From positions 12,228 to 76,227 of the forward strand of contig UPXS01000011.1 of NCBI GenBank assembly GCA_900538355.1: a DNA stretch of 64,000 bases, written 5' to 3'. Below, piece after piece: positions 59,594 to 64,000 of this stretch. The position numbers and the translations under genes were made by a program. Below the pieces are notes generated by a model, which was given only the letters and a program-made list of their open reading frames with translations, searched no databases and was not told where the DNA came from. The stretch comes from an uncultured Veillonella sp. Lineage in GTDB: Bacteria > Bacillota > Negativicutes > Veillonellales > Veillonellaceae. Each line of letters begins with the position of its first letter. The first letter of the stretch is position 1.

Positions 59594-61125
59594 TACCTGT
59601 TTATATCGTTACCGGATTCATCGGTTCTGGTAAAAGTACTTTCATAAATGAACAACTACAACATCGTAAAAAGCTTGGTGGCACGGCATGTATCAGTGCC
59701 GAAGAAGGGGCTGTACCGCTCATCAAAGAAGGATTACAACTCAATCCTGATAGGCTTAGTGCAATTACGCCAAATCAACCTGATACATATAATTCTATAG
59801 CTGATGAAATCGCAAGCTATGTCGATAAGGTAAAGCCTAAAGAAATATGGATTGAATGGAACGGTATGGTCAGCTTTCACCAACTAGAAGCCTTGCTATA
59901 TAGTGATAAGTTGCGCCATTTATTACAAATTGAAAAGGTATTATATCTTTGTACAGACCAATTCGTCTCATCCATTTTGCCCGGTTTAGGTAATGATGTA
60001 ACAAGCCAATTATATAGTGCCGATTGTATCATCACAGAAACCGATACACATCACGCCTTATTACGGACTTATAACAGTGACGCCAAGATTGTAACAGCCC
60101 CAACACCAGAAAAGGTAGCAGAATTATGCCGCAATTCTACGTGGGGACTCATACCGAATCTATTAGTTATCGGCATTACAGCCTACATACTATTAGTCAC
60201 TGCCTTCCGTCATGACATTCCTTACTCCATTCACCAATGCTTTGCCATCATTACAGGGCTCATTATCGAGGCTATCCCGTTCCTATTATTAGGAACCATT
60301 GGTTCAACAGTTATTCGCTATTTCGTACCACAAAGAATACTACTAAAACTATTAGGCGATCACTCTTGGAAGAGCTATGGTGCCGCCATGGTTAGCGGCT
60401 TAGCCTTACCAGTTTGCGACTGTGCTATTATTCCATTATTTAAAGCACTCACAGATAGAGGCGTACCATTATCTGTGTCCCTCCTATTTATGCTCGCCAG
60501 TCCAATCATCAATCCTATTACAATTCTATCTACCTGGTATGCCTTTCCAGATAATCCAATGATTTCTGTATGGCGTATCGTACTTGGCCTTGGCGTAGCC
60601 TTATTGGTGGCCTTATCATTCCGTTTTATACCACCATCTACGTCTATTATGAAAGCTAAGACGGCACAGAACCTAAGCTATGAAGAAATCGTCTTAGAAG
60701 CGTCGAAAAGTAAGCATATCAATAAAAGAAGGTTACTAATGCATATGGAAAAAGAGTTCTCCCAACTCTTATTCTATTTCTCTATTGCAGCTTGTGTACT
60801 ATCCGTAGTTCAAGTGTATGGGAAGCCTTGGCTCATCAATGCCGGTATCACATTACCTGACGTGTGGGCTATCCCAATTCTGCTAATATTGGCATTCTTC
60901 TTCTCTGTTTGCTCTACATCAGATGCTATTATAGGCAAATCCTTGAGCACCCTGTTCCCTATGAGCTCAGTCATGGGGTTCCTCATCTTAGGACCTATGC
61001 TGGATATAAAAAACGTATATATTTTAAAGCAATATATGCCTACATCATTTATTCTTCGTCTAGGCTTAACAATCGTTGTTATATCCTATTTAGCCGCATT
61101 AGGTTTTCAATTCTTTTTAAGCTAA
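59590..61125 (+). CDS. Fusion of a CobW-like GTPase domain with a YcgR/ArsP-type permease
   Basis: Protein of 511 residues with an uncommon layout. Residues 1-175 are a second GTPase domain: VYIVTGFIGSGKSTFINEQL is an intact P-loop, but the CxCC metal motif is missing and the Walker-B site reads IWIEWNGMVSF. From about residue 190 the rest is a permease of the PF03773 (YcgR/ArsP_1) type with eight or more membrane segments, including GLIIEAIPFLLLGTIGSTVI, GLALPVCDCAIIPLFKAL and LASPIINPITILSTWYAF; FSVCSTSDAIIGKS follows. In Bacillus, YcgR-type permeases pair with a YcgQ protein, and the same pair is found here, with COG0523 GTPases added. Metal uptake, probably zinc, is inferred. ATG overlaps the upstream stop codon. 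Confidence 0.85.
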   Translation: MIPVYIVTGFIGSGKSTFINEQLQHRKKLGGTACISAEEGAVPLIKEGLQLNPDRLSAITPNQPDTYNSIADEIASYVDKVKPKEIWIEWNGMVSFHQLEALLYSDKLRHLLQIEKVLYLCTDQFVSSILPGLGNDVTSQLYSADCIITETDTHHALLRTYNSDAKIVTAPTPEKVAELCRNSTWGLIPNLLVIGITAYILLVTAFRHDIPYSIHQCFAIITGLIIEAIPFLLLGTIGSTVIRYFVPQRILLKLLGDHSWKSYGAAMVSGLALPVCDCAIIPLFKALTDRGVPLSVSLLFMLASPIINPITILSTWYAFPDNPMISVWRIVLGLGVALLVALSFRFIPPSTSIMKAKTAQNLSYEEIVLEASKSKHINKRRLLMHMEKEFSQLLFYFSIAACVLSVVQVYGKPWLINAGITLPDVWAIPILLILAFFFSVCSTSDAIIGKSLSTLFPMSSVMGFLILGPMLDIKNVYILKQYMPTSFILRLGLTIVVISYLAALGFQFFLS

Positions 61126-61177
61126 TGTTTAGTCATTACTATTTCAGTTCTTCATGAATATAAAAGGAGATGATTCT

Positions 61178-61942
61178 ATGAAACTAGGACTGAAAGATCG
61201 CTTTTCCATTGTGAAAGGTTTACTCTACCTTATCTTAGGTATCTGCTGTGTATACCTAATCGTAACCGGTCGTTATTTGAATTATATTGCACCACGATAT
61301 GAACTGCTATTAGGTATTAGTAGTGTAGCTCTCATATTAGGTGGATTAGCTACGGTTATTTGGGCTCCATCGCGCTATTATAAACACAACTGGCGCTCTA
61401 TCGTACCTATCATTATTCCCGTAGTCTTGCTCATCGTTCCTCCTGTCCTAGTGCCTACAACTGGTGTTCAAGGTGCAGCACGCATCAATGACGATACAAA
61501 CAACTTTGACTTTACAAACGATGCTATCGGCGAGGTGATTACTGTTAATAGTGAAAGTAAAGAACCGGGCATTTCTAAAGACAAAAAAGAAATCGTATTA
61601 AACTCAGACAATTTCTATCAAACCATTGTAAAGGTTGGATCTAATGTAGACCAATACAAAGACTACACTGTATATATGACAGGTTATGTAAATCGCGATG
61701 ATAATACACTAAAATCTAATGAGTTTACTATTTCTCGTATGGCTATGTCCTGCTGTATTGCTGACGTGGCACCGATTGGCATGACCGCCCATAAAGCGGA
61801 TGGCGATAGTTTAGCCAATGAACAATGGATATCTATCGAAGGCAAAGTATCTACACGAGATTTCCACGGTCGTCAACAGCCATACGTAGAAATTACAAAA
61901 ATAAAATCAGCAGAACCTATTTTAGGTTATGTATATCCTTAA
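61178..61942 (+). CDS. TIGR03943/YcgQ-like membrane protein
   Basis: Membrane protein of 254 residues: two N-terminal membrane segments (GLLYLILGICCVYLIVTGR, LLLGISSVALILGGLATVIW), a third near residue 85 (IVPIIIPVVLLIVPPVLVP), then an external domain. The C-terminal part has YMTGYVNRDDNTLKSNEF and RMAMSCCIADVAPIGM with a CC pair, followed by WISIEGKVSTRDFHGRQQPY, typical of the TIGR03943 family that accompanies YcgR permeases. The start at 61178 has AAGGAG upstream; an ATG at 61154 does not. Third gene of the putative metal transport operon, ended by the hairpin at 61998. Confidence 0.85.
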   Translation: MKLGLKDRFSIVKGLLYLILGICCVYLIVTGRYLNYIAPRYELLLGISSVALILGGLATVIWAPSRYYKHNWRSIVPIIIPVVLLIVPPVLVPTTGVQGAARINDDTNNFDFTNDAIGEVITVNSESKEPGISKDKKEIVLNSDNFYQTIVKVGSNVDQYKDYTVYMTGYVNRDDNTLKSNEFTISRMAMSCCIADVAPIGMTAHKADGDSLANEQWISIEGKVSTRDFHGRQQPYVEITKIKSAEPILGYVYP

Positions 61943-61997
61943 ACAAACAATCTTAAATCGATAGCCTCAAAGAGGCTTAAATAAATATATAAACAAA

Positions 61998-62024
61998 AAA
62001 CCGAGGCATAAATGCCTCGGTTTT
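61998..62024. terminator. Bidirectional terminator between the YcgQ-like gene and bioY
   Basis: AAACCGAGGCAT-AA-ATGCCTCGGTTT stem with A/T runs on both sides. Confidence 0.88.
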
Positions 62025-62073
62025 AATAAACATACATTTAGTAAACATATAATAGTATTATATAAGAACTATA

Positions 62074-62640
62074 TTATCGATGTAACTCCTTAACAATTCG
62101 TTTGCCAAGAGATGCAGCAACAGCACAAAGGAAGATGTCTGGGCCTACTGGAATCAAGAAGCATGTAATAATAACGGCCTCTACCCCAATTGGTTTACCT
62201 AAGTACAAATTCATAATGAAGTATAAATAAATCATACCAAGGCCATAAACGATAAATAGATTTAATATGGATCCTGCTAATAATCGTTTAAAGGACAATG
62301 TTTCCATAGATTCTGCAATGCGGCCCACTGCATAAGCACCTACCATAAAACCAATTAAATAACCAAAGGTAGGTTGTAAAATGTAACCAGGGCCACCACC
62401 AGATGTAAAAATCGGTACCCCAATTAATCCTAATACAATATAAATGCCAACGCTAGCAGCACCCAATCGACTGCCTAATACAATACCTGCGAGGGTAGTA
62501 AATAAGATTTGTAATGTAAATGGACAATTTGGTAATGGTACCCGTATAAAAGCACCTACGGCAATCAATGCTACAAAGAGTGCTGTCATCGTTAATTGAC
62601 GGGTAGTAATGCGACCTTGTTTCGATACTGTGGAACTCAT
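62074..62640 (-). CDS. bioY: Biotin transporter BioY
   Basis: S component of an ECF biotin transporter, 188 residues with about six membrane segments. VGAFIRVPLPNCPFTLQILF and LGSRLGAASVGIYIVLGLIG are typical, followed by VPIFTSGGGPGYILQPTFGY with LIGFMVGAYAVG. The start at 62640 (MSSTVSK) follows GGAGGT; an ATG 30 bases upstream lacks a site. A good promoter lies at 62687-62715. I see no full BirA box, although GTCAA...GTTGAC overlaps the -35 region. No bioMN genes are adjacent, so it uses a shared ECF module or acts alone. Confidence 0.93.
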   Translation of the reverse strand: MSSTVSKQGRITTRQLTMTALFVALIAVGAFIRVPLPNCPFTLQILFTTLAGIVLGSRLGAASVGIYIVLGLIGVPIFTSGGGPGYILQPTFGYLIGFMVGAYAVGRIAESMETLSFKRLLAGSILNLFIVYGLGMIYLYFIMNLYLGKPIGVEAVIITCFLIPVGPDIFLCAVAASLGKRIVKELHR

Positions 62641-62686
62641 GGTATACCTCCATTGATAACACATCAACAAACTACTAACTACCTAA

Positions 62687-62715
62687 ATTAAAGCACTTGT
62701 ATTTTTAATTGTCAA
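62687..62715 (-). promoter_or_regulatory. Promoter of bioY
   Basis: On the reverse strand TTGACA (62710-62715), 17-base spacer, TTTAAT (62687-62692). The region 62716-62975 has no protein gene that I can support; it should carry the divergent promoter of the PepSY gene. Confidence 0.6.
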
Positions 62716-62975
62716 CTACGTATATTGACTTTTGGTTTACTATGTAGTCTAATACTATATATACAATGATTTCAAGGTTTTTGTTTTTTTGACCATATAT
62801 TATAGTTATTATCAATCGTTCATAATAACTAAAAGATATACTCATCTTCATACAAAAAACTTTAAATTTCATTTTACATTCATGTAACAACATTAAATTA
62901 TACGTAAGTAGATTGAGTAAAATCTACTTTCACAAAACAGTATATAAAAGTACCTTATATTAGGAGGCATTCATC

Positions 62976-63563
62976 ATGAAAAATGTTAAGAAAGTATCAA
63001 AGGTATTATGTGCATTTGGCGTTAGTACAGTATTATTGGCAGGTGTAGTTGGCGCCGCTAGCAACCATGCTTACAACAACAATAGCAACTGGAAAGGCGT
63101 TGGTAGCGTAGCTCCATCCGCTCAAGCTAACTATTCTGTTGATTACATGGGCGCTGTTACAGTATTCCAACAACAATTCCCTGGCGCTACTGTAAAATCT
63201 ATTTCCTACGACGCTAAACACAACCCTTACTATGAAGTAGAAGGTTACTACAACAACCGTGCAGTAGAACTCAAAGTAGACGAAGCTACTGGCCAAATTG
63301 TTGGTAAAGAAGTAAAAGGCTATGCTAAAGCTAACAAAACTATTAACGTTCAAAACATCATCATCCCTGAAGTAGCTGAAACAAAAGCTATGGAAAAAGT
63401 TGGTTCTGACTTCCAAACTATGGAATGGACTGTTGAACGTGAAAACGGTCGTGCTGTATACGAATTCGATATGACAACTGGTGGCGGCAAAAAAGCTGAA
63501 GTAAAAGTTGACGGCATGAACGGTAAAGTGTTAAGCGCTAAAGTAAAAAGCACAAAATACTAA
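62976..63563 (+). CDS. Exported PepSY-domain protein
   Basis: Protein of 195 residues with a signal peptide (VLCAFGVSTVLLAGVVGAAS). The mature part holds two similar units of the PepSY type: AVTVFQQQFPGATVKSISYD then YYEVEGYYNNRAVELKVDEA, and a second with WTVERENGRAVYEFDMTTGG followed by KKAEVKVDGMNGKVLSAKV. PepSY domains often inhibit peptidases or bind small ligands at the envelope. Codon use is strongly biased, which suggests abundant expression, and GGAGG lies before ATG. The gene is followed by an unusual structured region. Confidence 0.85.
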   Translation: MKNVKKVSKVLCAFGVSTVLLAGVVGAASNHAYNNNSNWKGVGSVAPSAQANYSVDYMGAVTVFQQQFPGATVKSISYDAKHNPYYEVEGYYNNRAVELKVDEATGQIVGKEVKGYAKANKTINVQNIIIPEVAETKAMEKVGSDFQTMEWTVERENGRAVYEFDMTTGGGKKAEVKVDGMNGKVLSAKVKSTKY

Positions 63564-63572
63564 GATTTTAAT

Positions 63573-63775
63573 TCATCAAGTGAACCCTATCCTAACCCAC
63601 TTAGATGACACACTACACATATAACACACATACTATACACACAGTATCCATTGGATACACTCTCTAACACAAACTAACACACAAACTTAGAGAGCCCCCT
63701 ATGACTCACACAGGGCTCTCTCAAAACCCTATCTCACACAATAGGTAAAAGGTCTGTGCACACACACCACAGACC
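63573..63775 (+). repeat. Array of hairpins with A/C-rich (CACA) loops after the PepSY gene
   Basis: A series of stems: TCATC-AAGTG/CACTT-a-GATGA (63573-63608), ATACT/AGTAT (63630-63647), GTATCC/GGATAC (63644-63658), CTCTCTAA/TTAGAGAG (63660-63694), GAGAGCCC/GGGCTCTC (63690-63720), CCTAT/ATAGG (63728-63745), GGTCTGTG/CACAGACC (63751-63775). Most loops are made of A and C, with CACACA or a close variant in at least five. Two pairs of stems share bases and exclude each other. No ORF with a ribosome binding site is present. It is either an unusual 3' untranslated region or a separate RNA. Confidence 0.65.
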
Positions 63776-63804
63776 GAACGTTACACACACTATACTCCCT
63801 TAAA

Positions 63805-63838
63805 AAGACCTTGGATCGTTGAATCCAAGGTCTTTTTT
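63805..63838 (+). terminator. Terminator after the CACA-loop region
   Basis: AAGACCTTGGAT-TCAACGA-type loop and matching ATCCAAGGTCTT arm, followed by six T. Confidence 0.88.
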
Positions 63839-63945
63839 CTATCCTCTATCCTCCAGAAATTATTATCTTTTACAGTAATTTACCAAAATAAACTAATTTA
63901 CTATTAACTAGAATATATACAACAATACAAAAAGACCTCCCACGA

Positions 63946-64000
63946 TGAACTGCACCCCAAAAATTGGACACAATTTTTGGAGGTGCAGTTTTTTTATGTC
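63946..64000 (+). mobile_element. Possible left end of an IS3-family element (cut by window edge)
   Basis: The sequence TGAACTGCACCCCAAAAA followed by TTGGACAC resembles IS3-family (IS150-like) terminal repeats, which begin TG and contain CCCCAAA...GGACA. It is part of a long hairpin (AACTGCACC-CCAAAAATTG with CAATTTTTGG-a-GGTGCAGTT, loop GACA) followed by T residues. The transposase, if any, would lie beyond the window. A plain strong terminator is the alternative. Confidence 0.4.

Noticed and set aside
62705..62893. Reverse ORF of 62 codons upstream of bioY
   Set aside because: AT-rich frame without a ribosome binding site; it overlaps the bioY promoter region.
1..64000. tRNA genes or ribosomal RNA
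   Set aside because: I looked in the intergenic gaps on both strands for T-loop and acceptor patterns and found none; all larger gaps have other explanations or are AT-rich spacers.

Overview
The window looks like chromosomal DNA of a diderm, anaerobic Firmicute of the class Negativicutes, most likely a Veillonella species. This is inferred from low GC content, Firmicute-style ribosome binding sites, a glmS ribozyme, a rubrerythrin, both DapL and Ddh, and selenium/molybdenum hydroxylase genes; no rRNA or other decisive marker is present. I found no tRNA, rRNA, CRISPR array or prophage. Base composition is fairly even, and the only hint of a mobile element is an IS3-like end at the right edge.

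Layout. 0-3.6 kb: a cysteine desulfurase (start outside the window), then a reverse-strand operon of a Tat-exported binding protein, a NapH-like polyferredoxin and a NifB-like radical SAM protein. 3.9-6.2 kb: rpsF-ssb-rpsR with an autoregulatory leader, and an MFS exporter. 6.3-6.65 kb: a candidate type I toxin-antitoxin locus. 6.8-10.6 kb: dapL, ddh, ychF. 10.7-13.9 kb: nitroreductase, DUF3343, yedF, selD, DUF951. 14-15.1 kb: rubrerythrin flanked by an array of mini-hairpins. 15.2-19.7 kb: thiamine salvage divergon with two TPP riboswitches. 19.8-22.2 kb: modABC. 22.4-30 kb: AEC transporter, zinc-type ArsR regulator, UspA, amino-acid ABC transporter with an unknown secreted protein, trpS. 30.1-41.4 kb: glmS with ribozyme, a beta-helix surface protein, TPR protein, racemase, glmM, an FAD oxidoreductase, cdaR and cdaA. 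41.5-48.5 kb: an eight-gene molybdenum hydroxylase operon. 48.6-58.3 kb: queG, a candidate small RNA, yfbR, dacA, mscS, cbiZ, asparaginase-nadE-pncB, pepD. 58.6-62 kb: CobW GTPase, GTPase-permease fusion and YcgQ-like protein. 62-64 kb: bioY and a PepSY protein with an unusual structured 3' region.

How the genes fit together. selD, yedF, DUF3343, the TIGR01977-type cysteine desulfurase, yqeB, yqeC, a mocA/ygfJ-like gene and a three-subunit xanthine-dehydrogenase-like enzyme are the marker set of selenium-dependent molybdenum hydroxylases (orphan SelD systems); modABC would supply molybdate. GlmS, GlmM and CdaA/CdaR tie amino-sugar synthesis to c-di-AMP signalling. ThiW, CytX, ThiD and a ThiM-ThiE fusion form a salvage-only thiamine route.

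The most unusual observations are RNA-level. About fourteen tiny hairpins, all with an AAGT loop but with different stems, surround the rubrerythrin gene. A second array, with A/C-rich (CACA) loops, follows the PepSY gene. Other items of note are the type I toxin-antitoxin candidate, the NifB-like operon without visible nitrogenase genes, the GTPase-permease fusion, a probable AUU start codon in a racemase gene, and a promoter-hairpin-terminator unit at 49.5 kb that looks like a small RNA gene.
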